Origin: Pseudomonas turukhanskensis | GTDB taxonomy: Bacteria; Pseudomonadota; Gammaproteobacteria; Pseudomonadales; Pseudomonadaceae | Length of the DNA stretch: 64,000 nucleotides | Assembly: GCF_027922365.1 (NCBI RefSeq) | Contig: NZ_BSFN01000004.1 | Location: forward strand, 1 to 64,000 | Reading direction: 5' to 3' | Shown here: positions 1-9,959 of the stretch, piece by piece | Layout of the letters: each line of letters begins with the position of its first letter | Position numbering within the stretch: the first letter of the stretch is position 1 | Made by a program: the position numbers and the translations under genes | Notes under the pieces: generated by a model | What the model was told of the DNA's origin: nothing | Databases searched by the model: none | Seen by the model: only the letters and a program-made list of their open reading frames with translations

Positions 1-76
1 GTGTGCCCGGCTTTCAAACCCTCCCCCGATGATCAGTCGGAGACTATCTCCTCTTTCGAGGAGGAGTCGAGATACA

Positions 77-232
77 AGGGTGTGCTGTGCGCACCAATCA
101 CCGTGTCCCGCAAGATTCTGGATTCCCGCCTTCGCGGGAATGACGGAGAAAAAGGCACAAATCTCCGTCGTCCCCGCGAAGGCGGGGACCCAGAGTCTTT
201 CGTCCTACGCGGTGGTGCGCACAGCACACCCT
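77..232. repeat. Composite palindromic repeat (20-bp perfect inverted arms enclosing a paired hairpin element)
   Basis: Perfect 20-bp inverted arms lie at 77-96 and 213-232. Between them (113-198) is a second element made of two small hairpins, a GATTCCCGCC...GCGGGAAT type palindrome and a CCCCGCGAAGGCGGGG palindrome, bounded by AGATTCTGG and CCAGAGTCT. The inner element recurs at 63369-63452 and the outer arm family recurs at 13869, 15928 and 49018. Bases 1-76 hold no gene I can support. The right arm supplies the TAG stop codon of the adjacent minus-strand TetR gene. Confidence 0.8.
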
Positions 233-848
233 ACGTTGTCGATAACCCATTCAACACCATCCGGCTAAACAACGCCGCCAGGTGCTCCAGCGGCGGCCGT
301 CCGCCATTGGGATAGCCCGCCACCACACCATCGAGCATGGCTATCATGCCTTGCGCAATCGGCCCACATTCAGCCGCCGGCAGGGCGCAGCGCTGCAGAA
401 TCTTTTCTAACTGCTGCACCTGCACATGGCGCAACCGCTCGATGCTTTCCTGCTGCTCGTAGTTCAGCCCGCGAAATTCCAGGCGAGCGAGGGCATGGCG
501 CTGGCTGTGTAGGCTGTTGAATTGCAGGTGCATGCGCACATAGGTTTCCAGTTGCAGCAGCCCGTCAGCCTGCAGGGGCACCTCGGTGTGCAGCAACTCC
601 AGAAGATCGCCTTCATGCTCTTCAATCAGCTCGAAAAGCAGCGCCTGTTTGCTGTCGATATGGTTGTACAACGACCCCGGATGCATATGCATGGCCGCCG
701 CCAGTTGGCGCAGGCTGATCCCGTGAAAACCGTGCTCGGCAAACAGCTCCAGCGCCACCTGGCGCAGCAGATGGCGGGTGCCGATATCGGTGTTGGCCGC
801 TTCGCTCCAGCGCGGCTTCACCAGAGTCAGGGCGTGGCGGCCAGCCAT
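231..848 (-). CDS. TetR/AcrR-family transcriptional regulator
   Basis: A 205-residue protein with the usual TetR layout: an N-terminal helix-turn-helix at about residues 25-70 (FAEHGFHGISLRQLAAAM then HPGSLYNHIDSKQALL) and a helical ligand domain after it. It is expected to be a dimeric DNA-binding repressor released by a small ligand. Its ATG follows the thiolase TAA stop with no intervening base, so it is translationally coupled to the thiolase and probably controls the thiolase and ferredoxin-oxidoreductase genes upstream. Its TAG stop lies in the arm of an intergenic repeat, so the last few residues may differ between strains. The ligand is unknown; an acyl-CoA or pathway intermediate is a reasonable inference from the neighbours. 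Confidence 0.85.
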   Translation of the reverse strand: MAGRHALTLVKPRWSEAANTDIGTRHLLRQVALELFAEHGFHGISLRQLAAAMHMHPGSLYNHIDSKQALLFELIEEHEGDLLELLHTEVPLQADGLLQLETYVRMHLQFNSLHSQRHALARLEFRGLNYEQQESIERLRHVQVQQLEKILQRCALPAAECGPIAQGMIAMLDGVVAGYPNGGRPPLEHLAALFSRMVLNGLSTT

Positions 849-2030
849 TTAAGGGCGCTCCACGGCCAGGGCCACACCCAGGCCGCCGCCGATGCACAAA
901 GTCGCCAGGCCTTTCTTGGCATCGCGCTTGTGCATCTCGTGCAGCAGGGTCACCAACACCCGGCAGCCCGACGCGCCAATGGGATGGCCCAGGGCAATGG
1001 CGCCGCCGTTGACGTTGACCTTGTCGATATTCCAGCCCAGCTCTTTGCCCACCGACAGCGACTGCGCGGCAAAGGCTTCGTTGGCTTCGATCAGGTCGAG
1101 TTCATCGAGCGTCCACGCCGCTTTCTCCAAACATTTTTTACTGGCCGACACCGGGCCGATGCCCATGATCGCCGGGTCTACCCCGGCGCTGGCGTAGGCC
1201 TTGATCGTCGCCAATACCGGCACCCCCAATTCCTTCGCCTTGCTCGCGCTCATCAGCAGCACCGCGGCGGCGCCGTCGTTGATGGCAGAGGCGTTGCCGG
1301 CGGTGACGCTGCCGTCTTTTTTGAACGCCGGTTTGAGTTTGGCCAGGCTGTCGGCGGTGGTCTGCGCGCGGGGTTGTTCGTCGACCGCAAATAGCAGCGG
1401 CTCGCCCTTGCGCTGGGGAATCGCCACCGGGGTAATTTCATCGGCAAAGCGCCCGGCCTCAATGGCCGCACTGGCCAGTTGCTGTGAGCGCAGGGCATAG
1501 GCGTCTTGCTGTTCGCGGGTCAGGCTGTAGCAGTCCACCAGGTTCTCGGCGGTGATGCCCATGTGGTAGTCGTTAAAGGCATCGAGCAAGCCATCTTGCA
1601 GCAGCGAGTCGGCCAGTTCCGCATGGCCCATGCGCAGGCCCGTACGGGCTTTGGCCAGGGTGTAGGGGGCCAGGCTCATGTTCTCCATGCCGCCGGCAAT
1701 CACCACCTCGGCATCGCCGCAGCGAATCGCTTGCGCCGCCAGGCTGACCGTTTTCAACCCCGAGCCGCAGAGCTTGTTGATGGTCATGGCCGCCACGCTG
1801 TGGGGCAGCCCGGCATTCAGAGCAGCCTGACGGGCCGGGTTCTGCCCGCAGCCAGCAGTGAGCACCTGGCCCAGAATCACCTCGTCGACCAGGCCCGCGT
1901 TGATGCCGGCCTTGGCCAGCAGGGCGCGAATAACCACGCTACCCAGTTCCACCGCGCTGGTGTTGGCCAGGCTGCCCTGGAAGCTGCCAATGGCCGTACG
2001 GGTAGCGGCAACGATGACGACGTCTTGCAT
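849..2030 (-). CDS. Acetyl-CoA C-acyltransferase (thiolase)
   Basis: A 393-residue thiolase, the normal length for the family. It condenses or cleaves acyl-CoA with CoA at the end of beta-oxidation-like degradation, or makes acetoacetyl-CoA. Visible catalytic residues are the nucleophilic Cys88 in NKLCGSGLK, His349 in GHPIGASG and Cys379 in CIGGGLGVA, matching the Cys89/His348/Cys378 triad of biosynthetic-type thiolases. It is transcribed with the TetR gene downstream and lies after a terminator-like hairpin behind the ferredoxin-oxidoreductase gene. The sequence fits acetyl-CoA acetyltransferases (AtoB/PhaA type) best, but chain-length preference cannot be read from it. Confidence 0.92.
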   Translation of the reverse strand: MQDVVIVAATRTAIGSFQGSLANTSAVELGSVVIRALLAKAGINAGLVDEVILGQVLTAGCGQNPARQAALNAGLPHSVAAMTINKLCGSGLKTVSLAAQAIRCGDAEVVIAGGMENMSLAPYTLAKARTGLRMGHAELADSLLQDGLLDAFNDYHMGITAENLVDCYSLTREQQDAYALRSQQLASAAIEAGRFADEITPVAIPQRKGEPLLFAVDEQPRAQTTADSLAKLKPAFKKDGSVTAGNASAINDGAAAVLLMSASKAKELGVPVLATIKAYASAGVDPAIMGIGPVSASKKCLEKAAWTLDELDLIEANEAFAAQSLSVGKELGWNIDKVNVNGGAIALGHPIGASGCRVLVTLLHEMHKRDAKKGLATLCIGGGLGVALAVERP

Positions 2031-2049
2031 AGCACTCTCCAGCTTCGAA

Positions 2050-2084
2050 TAAAAAGGCGCGGCACCTTTCCGAGTGGCCGCGCC
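2050..2084 (-). terminator. Rho-independent terminator after the ferredoxin-oxidoreductase gene
   Basis: Read on the minus strand, an 8-bp GC stem (GGCGCGGC with GCCGCGCC, plus-strand 2056-2063 and 2077-2084) with a 13-nt loop is followed by a run of T (plus-strand A run 2051-2055). It lies between the oxidoreductase stop and the thiolase start, so it should reduce read-through into the thiolase-TetR pair. Confidence 0.6.
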
Positions 2085-2109
2085 CTGCCAATTGGCAGGA
2101 AAACGGTTT

Positions 2110-5100
2110 TTACAATTGGGTCACGGCAATCTTGCCGCTGGCCTGGCTGGCATCGTGGAACAAGCCCTTGCCGCCGTTGCGCCATTGCTCCAGCAATTGC
2201 GCTTGACGCTCAGCGGCGTGACCGAGGAAACGCTCCTTCACCGGGCCATAACCGCGCACGCTTTCCGGCAGCTCGGCGAGGTCTTGGGCTAGGCCCAATT
2301 TCTCGGCGCTGAGGCCGCTTAGCAGCTCATCCAGAATGCGTTCGTAATTGGCTTGCCAGCGGCGTTCCACCTTGCGTTCATGGGTGTAGCCAAACGGATC
2401 GAGCCAGGTGTTGCGCAGGAATTTCATCTTCGCCAGCACCTTAAAGCCACGCAGCATCCACGGCCCAAAGCTGCGTTTTTTCGGCGCGTCTTTGTCGTTC
2501 ATGAGCGGTGGTGCGAGGTGGAAGCGCAGGCTGTAATCACCCTCGAACTGCGCCTGGATTTTTTCCAGGAAGTCGCCGTTGGTGAACAGCCGCGCCACTT
2601 CGTATTCGTCCTTGATCGCCAGCACTTTGAAGTAGTAACGGGCGACGGCAGCCGACAGCTCGCCGGGCTGGCCGAGCAGGGCGGTTTCCGCTGCCATAAA
2701 TTGCTCGACCCGCGCGGTGTAGCGCTGGGCATAGGCGGTGTTCTGGTAAGCGGTGAGGAAGGTCACTCGACGTGCCACAGTTTCTTCCAGGCTTTGCGAC
2801 AGCACGCGATCGGCGCTCTTCACCTTGCTGGCTTCCAGCTTGCGCAGCACCCGCTGCAAATCCACAGCGCAGCGGCGGCCCCAATCGAAAGCCGAGAGGT
2901 TGAAGGTCACAGCGGTACCGTTCAGTTCGATGGCCTGAAGCAACGCCGCTTCGCCCACCGGCAACCAGCCTTTCTGGTAGGCATAGCCGAGCATAAAGGT
3001 GTTGGTGGCAATCGAATCGCCCATCAGCGCGGTGGCGATTTTGCTGGCATCGATAAAGTCTGCTTGCGCATGGCCCACGGCTTCAGCGATTTGCGCCGAC
3101 ATGCTCTGGCTGCGGAATTGCGGGTCCGGGTGCTTGAGCAAATCACCGCTCTCGGCCTGCAAGGCAAAGGTGCGGACAAAGGCGCTGGTGATGCTTTCTT
3201 CGCTGTTTACCAAGGCGTGGGTCACGCCCTGGCGCAGCTTGGACAGGGTTTCGGTATTGGCACTCACCACCAGGTCGCAGCCCAGCAGCAGGGCGGCTTC
3301 GCCCTCGGCAATGCGCGGGGCAAACAGCTGCTCCTGACGCGCGGCAATACGGATATGCGACCACACCGCGCCACCTTTCTGCGCCATGCCGGCCATATCC
3401 AGGTTCAGCGTACCTTTGCCTTCGATAAAGGCCGCCATGCCGAGCAGGGCACCGATGGTGACCACGCCGGTACCGCCCACGCCGGTAACCAGAATGCTGT
3501 ACGGCTCGGTCAGGTCGACGGTGGCCGGGGTGGGCAGGTCCCACACATCATCCGAGTTCGCCGCCAAGGCCTTGGGCTTGCGCAGCTTGCCGCCTTCGAC
3601 GGTGACAAAGCTCGGGCAGAAGCCGTTCAGGCAGGTGAAATCCTTGTTGCACGACGATTGATCGATCTCACGCTTGCGGCCGAACTCGGTTTCCACCGAC
3701 GTCACCGACATGCAGTTGGACTTGCTGCTGCAATCGCCACAGCCTTCGCACACGGCCTCATTAATCACAACACGACGTGCTGGGTCGGGGAACTTGCCGC
3801 GCTTGCGACGGCGGCGTTTCTCGGCGGCGCACACCTGGTCGTAAATGATCGCCGACACGCCTTTGAACTCGCGCAGTTCAGCCTGTACTTCATCCATCTT
3901 GTCGCGGCGCAGTACCGGTACGCCGGCGGCCAGGTCGTGGATGTCTTTGTATTTCTCCACGTCGTCGCTGACCACCACCAGCTTCTGCACGCCTTCAGCC
4001 GCTAACTGCCGGCTGATCTGCGCCACGCTCAGAGTGCCGTCCACCGGCTGGCCGCCGGTCATGGCCACGGCATCGTTGTAGAGAATCTTGTAGGTGATCT
4101 GCACCTTGGCCGCGATGGCGGCGCGAATCGCCAGAATGCCGGAGTGGAAATAGGTGCCGTCGCCCAGGTTGGCAAACACATGCTGGGTTTTGGTGAAAGG
4201 CGCCTGACCGATCCAGGCCACGCCTTCGCCGCCCATCTGGCTGAAGGTCTGGGTTTGCGGATAGATCCACGCCGCCATGTAGTGGCAGCCAATACCGGCC
4301 AGCGCGCGGCTGCCCTCCGGCACTTTGGTGGAAGTGTTGTGCGGGCAGCCGGAGCAGTAGTGCGGCACACGGTCCATCAAATTGCTGAACTGGCCCTTGC
4401 TCGCCAGTTGCGCGTCGAGCACCGCCAGGCGCACCTGCAGCGGGCCGCTCTGATGCAAGCGCAAAATGCGTTTGGCCAACGCGCGGGCAATCATGGCCGG
4501 GGTCAGGTCGTTGATCGCCGGCAGCAACCAGTCGGTGTGCGGCAGGCTCCATTCGCCTTTGTCATCGAACTTGCCGACGATGCGCGGGCGTACATCCTCG
4601 CGCCAGTTGTAGAGCTCTTCCTTGAGCTGGTACTCGATCATGTGGCGCTTTTCTTCCACCACCACGATCTCTTCCAGCCCTTCGGCAAACTGACGCACGC
4701 CTTCGGCTTCCAGCGGCCAGACCATGCCCACCTTGTAAACACGCAGCCCAATCTGCTGCGCCAAGGTGTCGTCGATGCCGAGGATTTTCAGCGCCTGGCA
4801 CACGTCCAGGTACGACTTGCCGGAGGTGATAATGCCGATCCGCGCCTTGGGCGAATCCATCACGATACGGTCGATACGATTGGCCCGTGCGTAAGCCAGC
4901 GCGGCATACAGCTTGTGCTCCAGCAGGCGTTGTTCCTGAGCCAGGGGCGGGTCGGGCCAACGAATATTCAGACCACCTTCAGGCAGCTGGATATCCGGAA
5001 TGATCGGTTGCACACGGTTGATATCGATATCGACAATGGCCGCGCTTTCCACGGTGTCTGCCACCGCCTTCAACGCCACCCAGCACCCGGAATAGCGAGA

Positions 5101-5670
5101 CATGGCCCAGCCATGCATGCCGTAGTCGAGGTACTCCTGCACGCCGGATGGTGCCAGTACCGGCATCATCACCGCCTTGAAAATATGCTCGGTCTGGTGC
5201 GGCAGGGAAGAGGAGCGGGCGCCGTGGTCGTCACCGGCAATTGCCAGCACACCACCGAATTTCGAGGTGCCGGCGGCGTTGGCATGGCGGAATACATCGC
5301 CGCAGCGATCCACGCCCGGGCCTTTGCCGTACCACATGCCGAACACGCCGTCGTAGGTGGCGCCTTCGAAGATATTCACCTGCTGCGTGCCCCAGATAGA
5401 GGTGGCAGCCAGGTCTTCGTTCATGCCAGGGTGGAACACCGTGTGGTGCTCCTTGAGGTAATCGCGGGCCTTCCACAACGCCTGGTCGAAGCCACCCAAG
5501 GGTGAGCCGCGGTAGCCGGAAATAAAGCCGGCAGTATTCAGCCCGTTGGCCAAATCCCGTTGCCGCTGCATAAGCGGCAAACGAACCAATGCTTGAATAC
5601 CAGTGAGCAACACTTTTCCGCTGTGCTGGACGTACTTGTCATCCAGAGACGGGGACGCACTCATGTTCAT
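2110..5670 (-). CDS. Indolepyruvate:ferredoxin oxidoreductase, fused subunits
   Basis: A 1186-residue protein of the fused IorA/IorB type found in aerobic proteobacteria. It oxidatively decarboxylates an aryl- or 2-oxoacid to acyl-CoA using thiamine diphosphate and passes electrons to ferredoxin. The N-terminal two thirds carry the pyruvate-ferredoxin-oxidoreductase and TPP-binding regions. A cysteine cluster [13 protein letters not shown] lies near residues 640-655. The C-terminal gamma-type domain starts near residue 720 ([17 protein letters not shown]). It is minus strand with its own 5' region shared with the DUF1302 operon. In this context it may handle an aromatic 2-oxoacid, but these enzymes also occur in general amino-acid catabolism, so a link to the island is inference. 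Confidence 0.9.
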   Translation of the reverse strand: MNMSASPSLDDKYVQHSGKVLLTGIQALVRLPLMQRQRDLANGLNTAGFISGYRGSPLGGFDQALWKARDYLKEHHTVFHPGMNEDLAATSIWGTQQVNIFEGATYDGVFGMWYGKGPGVDRCGDVFRHANAAGTSKFGGVLAIAGDDHGARSSSLPHQTEHIFKAVMMPVLAPSGVQEYLDYGMHGWAMSRYSGCWVALKAVADTVESAAIVDIDINRVQPIIPDIQLPEGGLNIRWPDPPLAQEQRLLEHKLYAALAYARANRIDRIVMDSPKARIGIITSGKSYLDVCQALKILGIDDTLAQQIGLRVYKVGMVWPLEAEGVRQFAEGLEEIVVVEEKRHMIEYQLKEELYNWREDVRPRIVGKFDDKGEWSLPHTDWLLPAINDLTPAMIARALAKRILRLHQSGPLQVRLAVLDAQLASKGQFSNLMDRVPHYCSGCPHNTSTKVPEGSRALAGIGCHYMAAWIYPQTQTFSQMGGEGVAWIGQAPFTKTQHVFANLGDGTYFHSGILAIRAAIAAKVQITYKILYNDAVAMTGGQPVDGTLSVAQISRQLAAEGVQKLVVVSDDVEKYKDIHDLAAGVPVLRRDKMDEVQAELREFKGVSAIIYDQVCAAEKRRRRKRGKFPDPARRVVINEAVCEGCGDCSSKSNCMSVTSVETEFGRKREIDQSSCNKDFTCLNGFCPSFVTVEGGKLRKPKALAANSDDVWDLPTPATVDLTEPYSILVTGVGGTGVVTIGALLGMAAFIEGKGTLNLDMAGMAQKGGAVWSHIRIAARQEQLFAPRIAEGEAALLLGCDLVVSANTETLSKLRQGVTHALVNSEESITSAFVRTFALQAESGDLLKHPDPQFRSQSMSAQIAEAVGHAQADFIDASKIATALMGDSIATNTFMLGYAYQKGWLPVGEAALLQAIELNGTAVTFNLSAFDWGRRCAVDLQRVLRKLEASKVKSADRVLSQSLEETVARRVTFLTAYQNTAYAQRYTARVEQFMAAETALLGQPGELSAAVARYYFKVLAIKDEYEVARLFTNGDFLEKIQAQFEGDYSLRFHLAPPLMNDKDAPKKRSFGPWMLRGFKVLAKMKFLRNTWLDPFGYTHERKVERRWQANYERILDELLSGLSAEKLGLAQDLAELPESVRGYGPVKERFLGHAAERQAQLLEQWRNGGKGLFHDASQASGKIAVTQL

Positions 5671-5951
5671 CCTCCAGGCTTTCTTGTGGCGATGCCGTCA
5701 GGCGCGGCGGTGCCTTGTTGTTGGCCGGAGTCTAGGGAGGGGGTAGGGGGATCGTAAAATCACAAAAACAGCGTTCTGATATTGGTTTTTCGGATAGCTG
5801 AATGAGGGGGTGAATTCCGTTGCCAATCGAGTTGTGCGTTTCACCAATACCCTCTGCATTTCATCAATACTCCCTTTCGTTGTCCCGCCAACCCCGCTTC
5901 CCGTCTACTCCTCCCCACACCAATAACAACAAAAAGGTACCGGGAGTGTTG
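5671..5951. promoter_or_regulatory. Divergent intergenic region with a 16-bp direct repeat at 20-bp period
   Basis: This 281-bp region separates the minus-strand oxidoreductase from the plus-strand DUF1302 operon. It contains TGCGTTTCACCAATAC (5835-5850) and TGCATTTCATCAATAC (5855-5870), 14 of 16 identical and exactly 20 bp apart, two helical turns. A weaker inverted copy (ATATTGGTTTTTCGGA) begins near 5778. Direct repeats on one DNA face are typical of AraC/XylS-type activator sites; that assignment is inference. No small gene is supported here. Confidence 0.5.
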
Positions 5952-7616
5952 ATGAACAACGCCAAACCAACGCCGTTGCGCCTGGCCATGTGGCTGGCGG
6001 CCGCAGCCGTCACCAGCGGCCCCGTCCAGGCCGCCGAATTCGATACCGGCAACCCTGACTGGAGCGCCCGCTGGGACAACACCGTGCGCTATAACCTGGG
6101 CATTCGCGCCGAGGAACGCGACAACGCACTGGCCAATAACGCCAGCTACGACGAGTCCGACTCCAAGTTCGACCGGGGTGATGTGGTGACCAACCGCGTC
6201 GACCTGATGAGCGAACTCGAAGTCGCCTACAAGCAGTACAACGGTTTTCGCGTCAGCGCCGCCGCCTGGTATGACCAGGCCTACGCCGACACCGATGTAG
6301 AAACCAACGACGGCAACGTCTATTACCCCGGCGCGTTCCCGGGCTCCAGCACCTCCAGCTATAACAACGACCGCTATTCCGACCACACCAAGCGCTATCA
6401 CCGCGGCCTTAGCGGCGAGTTGCTGGATGCCTTTGCCTTTACCCGTTTTGACCTCGGCGATATCCCGGTCAGCCTGCGTGCCGGGCGACACACGGTATAT
6501 TGGGGCAACGGCTTGCTGATTGCCGGGCACGCGGTTTCTTACTCGCAGGCACCGTTGGATGGGCGCAAAGCGGTGAGCAACCCAGGCACCGAAACCCGCG
6601 AGATTTTCTTGCCGTTAACGCAGCTTTCCGGCCAGGCCCAGGTGACCGATCAGCTGTCACTGGCCGCGCAATATTTCTTCGAATGGGACACCACCCGCGC
6701 GCCGGAGGGCGGCACCTACCTGGCGTCTGCCGACGTGGCGCTGGAAGGCCCGGATCGCTTACCGCTGTTCAGTGGTTTCAGCCGCCCGTTGGTGGATCCG
6801 CTCAAGCCCAAGGACCGGGGTAACTGGGGGGTGATGGGCACCTACAGCTTTGATTTCCTGCATTCGGAAGTCAGTGCGTTTTACCGCGAGTTCGACGACT
6901 ACAACCCGTGGGGCCTGCAGGTGGCCCCGACCTTCGCACGCTATGTGTATGCCGAAAACGTGAAGCTGTATGGCTTGGGATATTCCGCGGGCCCAGTGCT
7001 GGGCGGCGGCTCGTTGGGGGTGGACTTGTCTTACCGCCAGAACACATCGCTGGTTTCCAGCAACATCAGCACCGCCGATAACCAGGGCGCCCGTGGCGAC
7101 ACCTGGCACATGGTGCTCAACGGCCTGTGGCTGCTACCGCGCACGGACTATTTCGATACCGGCAGCCTGATCACGGAAATGGCGTTCAGCCACGTAGAGC
7201 GGCTGACCAAGCACGAGGAACTGTTCAAAGGCGAAGGCTATGGCGGTTGCCCGGCTGGGCAAGACAAGCATTACGGCTGCGCCACAAAAAACTACGTGGG
7301 CATGGCAGTGAGTTTTGCGCCGCAGTGGTTGGGCGTGTTCCCCGGCTGGAATATTTCCGCGCCGATGAGCGTGGATTATGGCGTCAGCGGCAACGCCGCC
7401 ACCGGTGGTGGCAGCGAGGGTAAGTACACCTGGAAGGCCGGCATCAAGGGCACCTACGACGAGCGCTACGACGTGACACTCTCGTACATCGGTTATGGCA
7501 GCGAACGCCAGTACGACAACGTGGCGGGCGTCGGTAAAACCGTGGTGGCGGGGAACGGCGATGTTGGCCTGACCGACCGCAACTGGGTTTCCCTCACCCT
7601 TAGCACGGCGTTTTAA
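5952..7616 (+). CDS. DUF1302-family outer-membrane protein (cassette 1)
   Basis: About 554 residues from the ATG at 5952, chosen because GGGAG lies 5 bases upstream and a signal peptide follows directly (hydrophobic core, cleavage probably after PVQA). The body is rich in Tyr, Trp, Gly and alternating polar residues and ends in Phe, as in outer-membrane beta-barrels. Family landmarks are WDNTVRYNLG, KFDRGDVVTNRVDL, GRHTVYWGNGLL and SYSQAPLDG. DUF1302 proteins are poorly characterised and often sit beside a DUF1329 gene in clusters for hydrophobic compounds. It is clearly related to, but more diverged than, the two copies at 20949 and 29569. It heads an operon with DUF1329, SDR, SnoaL, APH, SDR and MFS genes. 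A role in substrate passage across the outer membrane is inference. Confidence 0.85.
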   Translation: MNNAKPTPLRLAMWLAAAAVTSGPVQAAEFDTGNPDWSARWDNTVRYNLGIRAEERDNALANNASYDESDSKFDRGDVVTNRVDLMSELEVAYKQYNGFRVSAAAWYDQAYADTDVETNDGNVYYPGAFPGSSTSSYNNDRYSDHTKRYHRGLSGELLDAFAFTRFDLGDIPVSLRAGRHTVYWGNGLLIAGHAVSYSQAPLDGRKAVSNPGTETREIFLPLTQLSGQAQVTDQLSLAAQYFFEWDTTRAPEGGTYLASADVALEGPDRLPLFSGFSRPLVDPLKPKDRGNWGVMGTYSFDFLHSEVSAFYREFDDYNPWGLQVAPTFARYVYAENVKLYGLGYSAGPVLGGGSLGVDLSYRQNTSLVSSNISTADNQGARGDTWHMVLNGLWLLPRTDYFDTGSLITEMAFSHVERLTKHEELFKGEGYGGCPAGQDKHYGCATKNYVGMAVSFAPQWLGVFPGWNISAPMSVDYGVSGNAATGGGSEGKYTWKAGIKGTYDERYDVTLSYIGYGSERQYDNVAGVGKTVVAGNGDVGLTDRNWVSLTLSTAF

Positions 7617-7685
7617 GCCGCCCCGCAAGGCAATGCGGATCGCCGAACACAAGGTGGCGATCACCTCTCAAGATTGGAGACTGTT

Positions 7686-9038
7686 ATGACCCTCAATACC
7701 TATGCGCTAGGCCTCTTGGCCTTGGCGCTGACGGCCCCCGTCATGGCCGAAGATAGCTACAGCACCGCCGACCTTGGCGGCAAACTCACCCGCTTCGGCG
7801 CCATCGTGGCTGGCAACGCAGCGGGCACCATTCCGGCCTATGAGGGTGGCTTCAAAGCACCGGCTGGCCTGGTGCCGGGCGACGGTACGTGGCCTAACCC
7901 GTTTGCCGATGAAAAGCCGCGCCTGCGTATCACCGCTGCCAACGCCGATCAGTACAAGGACCAACTAGCAGCCGGCCAATATCAGTTGCTGAAAAGCAAC
8001 CCGGACACCTATTACCTTGAGGTGTACCCCACCCACCGCACTGCTGCTTTTCCGGAAACCTTTCTCGCTGCCACCCAACGCAACGCTGGCCGCGCCGCGT
8101 GCAAAACCGAGAACGACGGTCTGTCGATCACTGAAGCCTGCCGGGGTGGATTGCCGTTCCCTCTGCCTAAAGATGGCCGCGAGGTGATGTGGAACTACAT
8201 CCTCAACTACCAGGGCGTGAATGGCTGGGACTGGAACCACAGCGCCTACGTGGTCAACCAGGGCCACCCGACGCTGACCAACACCAACCGCTCCACCGGT
8301 GAGAAGCCGTTCTACCAACTGGACGTGCCCGGCCGCGATCCGAAAATTGCCCAGCGCATCTGGTCTCGCATTGTTGCGCCGGCCCGTACGGCGGGGCAGG
8401 CGTCGGGCTATTGGGACTACCTCGACCCGGTGGAAAACTCGCGCTACGCCTGGAGCTACAGCACTGGCCAACGCCGGGTGCGAAAGGCGCCGGAGTTTAA
8501 CTACGACACCCCCAACTCGGCCTTCGGTGGTGTGGCGTTTTACGACGAGATTTTCCTGTTTTCCGGAAAGATGGACCGCTTCGACTGGAAGCTGGTGGGC
8601 AAGAAGGAAATGTTCATTCCCTACAGCAACTACACGCTGAAGTGGGGCTGCGACATGGACAAAAAGTTGCTGCCCAAACACATCAACCCTGACTGCGAAC
8701 GCTGGGAATTGCACCGCGTGTGGGTCGTGGAAGCCACCCGCAAAGACGGCATGCGCCATGCCCAGAAAAAGCGCCGTTACTACATCGACGAAGACACCTT
8801 CGGCGCTGCCGTGTACGACGCCTGGGACGATAGCGGTGCGCTGTACCGCACCGGCTCGCAATACAACATCGAGGCCTACGGCATCCCCAATAACCCGCAG
8901 CAGGATTCCTACTCGCTGTACGACTTCACCCGTGACCAATACGGCATGTTTGGTAACGGCCCCACCCGCTACCGCGCCGAGCCTGTCTCGGAACGCGAAG
9001 CCAACCCGCAAACGATTGCCGGTGGCCAGACCCGCTAA
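7686..9038 (+). CDS. DUF1329-family periplasmic/outer-membrane-associated protein (cassette 1)
   Basis: About 450 residues from the ATG at 7686, preceded by GGAGA at good spacing; the N-terminus is a signal peptide ending near PVMA. DUF1329 proteins have a LolA-like predicted fold and are nearly always encoded next to a DUF1302 gene. Family signatures include LTRFGAIVAGNAAGTIPAYEGG near the mature N-terminus and CERWELHRVWVVEATRKDG about 330 residues in. It follows the DUF1302 gene by about 70 bases, so the two probably work as a pair in handling a hydrophobic molecule in the periplasm. It is the most diverged of the three DUF1329 proteins here. Confidence 0.85.
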   Translation: MTLNTYALGLLALALTAPVMAEDSYSTADLGGKLTRFGAIVAGNAAGTIPAYEGGFKAPAGLVPGDGTWPNPFADEKPRLRITAANADQYKDQLAAGQYQLLKSNPDTYYLEVYPTHRTAAFPETFLAATQRNAGRAACKTENDGLSITEACRGGLPFPLPKDGREVMWNYILNYQGVNGWDWNHSAYVVNQGHPTLTNTNRSTGEKPFYQLDVPGRDPKIAQRIWSRIVAPARTAGQASGYWDYLDPVENSRYAWSYSTGQRRVRKAPEFNYDTPNSAFGGVAFYDEIFLFSGKMDRFDWKLVGKKEMFIPYSNYTLKWGCDMDKKLLPKHINPDCERWELHRVWVVEATRKDGMRHAQKKRRYYIDEDTFGAAVYDAWDDSGALYRTGSQYNIEAYGIPNNPQQDSYSLYDFTRDQYGMFGNGPTRYRAEPVSEREANPQTIAGGQTR

Positions 9039-9055
9039 TACGACGCTGTCTTTTG

Positions 9056-9084
9056 CGGCGCTCTTGTGGGGGCGCCGATCTTTT
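9056..9084 (+). terminator. Hairpin with T run, possible attenuator
   Basis: CGGCGC (9056-9061) can pair with GCGCCG (9072-9077) and is followed after three bases by TTTTT. It sits between the DUF1329 gene and the downstream SDR. The short stem suggests partial termination that would let the outer-membrane genes be expressed more than the enzymes. Confidence 0.35.
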
Positions 9085-9110
9085 TCCCATCCGAATTAAG
9101 AGGACTCCCG

Positions 9111-9929
9111 ATGACCCAGCCCCTAAGCCGTCTGCAGGGCAAAGTCTGCGTGATCACTGGTGCCGGCAGCGGTATTGGCCGCGCGTCTGCCAAGCGGTTT
9201 GCCGAGGAGGGCGCCACCGTGGTGGTGACCGATCTATTTGCTGATTCGGCTGAGGCCGTGGCCGCCGAAATCGGCGCCAACGCCTTGGCCTTGCAAGTGG
9301 ATGTGGGCGATGAAGCCGCCCTGAAGCGCATGGTCGATACCACGGTGCAAACCTTTGGCCGTATCGATGTGCTGTTCAATAACGCCGTGTACAAAAACCC
9401 GGCCACCACCCGCGATATCGACTTCATCAATTTCAACACCGAGCTGTTCCACAACTGCATGCGAGTGAATGTGCTCGGCGGGGTGTTGGCGTGCAAATAC
9501 GCGCTGCCGCACATGCTGGCGCAAGGCAGCGGCTCGATTCTGTTTACCTCGTCCACCAGCTCCATTGCCGGCGAAATCTCACAATTCAGCTATGGCGCCT
9601 CCAAGGCCGCGTTGAATTGGTACGTGCAAACCATCGCCGCCACCTTTGGCAAACAGGGCATTCGTTGCAACGGCATTTTGCCGGGCGTGATTCGCACGCC
9701 GGCCATGGAAAGCTGGGCGAACGAGGCCATGAAAAGCGCCTTTCTCGACCTGCAAAACGTGCCGCAACTGGGCGAGCCGGAAGACATCGCGGCCATGGCG
9801 GCGTTTCTCGCCAGCGATGACGCCCGCTACGTCAACGGCACGCTGATGCGCGTCGACGGCGGCATGAGCTGCGGCACGCCCATGGTGCCGGTGGTGCGCA
9901 ATTTTCTGCTGCCGCAAACGTCGGCCTGA
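9111..9929 (+). CDS. Short-chain dehydrogenase/reductase (SDR)
   Basis: 272 residues from the ATG at 9111, with AAGAGGA upstream. A classical SDR: the nucleotide-binding TGAGSGIG lies near residue 15, NNA follows strand 4, and the catalytic Tyr and Lys are in SYGASKAAL. An NAD(P)-dependent alcohol/ketone oxidoreductase of a small molecule is expected. ADP-binding Asp in VVTDLFAD suggests a preference for NAD. It follows the DUF1302/DUF1329 pair and precedes a SnoaL-like gene by 30 bases, in one operon. Confidence 0.88.
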   Translation: MTQPLSRLQGKVCVITGAGSGIGRASAKRFAEEGATVVVTDLFADSAEAVAAEIGANALALQVDVGDEAALKRMVDTTVQTFGRIDVLFNNAVYKNPATTRDIDFINFNTELFHNCMRVNVLGGVLACKYALPHMLAQGSGSILFTSSTSSIAGEISQFSYGASKAALNWYVQTIAATFGKQGIRCNGILPGVIRTPAMESWANEAMKSAFLDLQNVPQLGEPEDIAAMAAFLASDDARYVNGTLMRVDGGMSCGTPMVPVVRNFLLPQTSA

Positions 9930-9959
9930 TCCCCTCAATAACCAAAGGAGCGCCGCGCG

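Noticed and set aside
2353..5505. Long plus-strand frames opposite the ferredoxin oxidoreductase
   Set aside because: No recognisable domains; the minus strand encodes a complete known enzyme.
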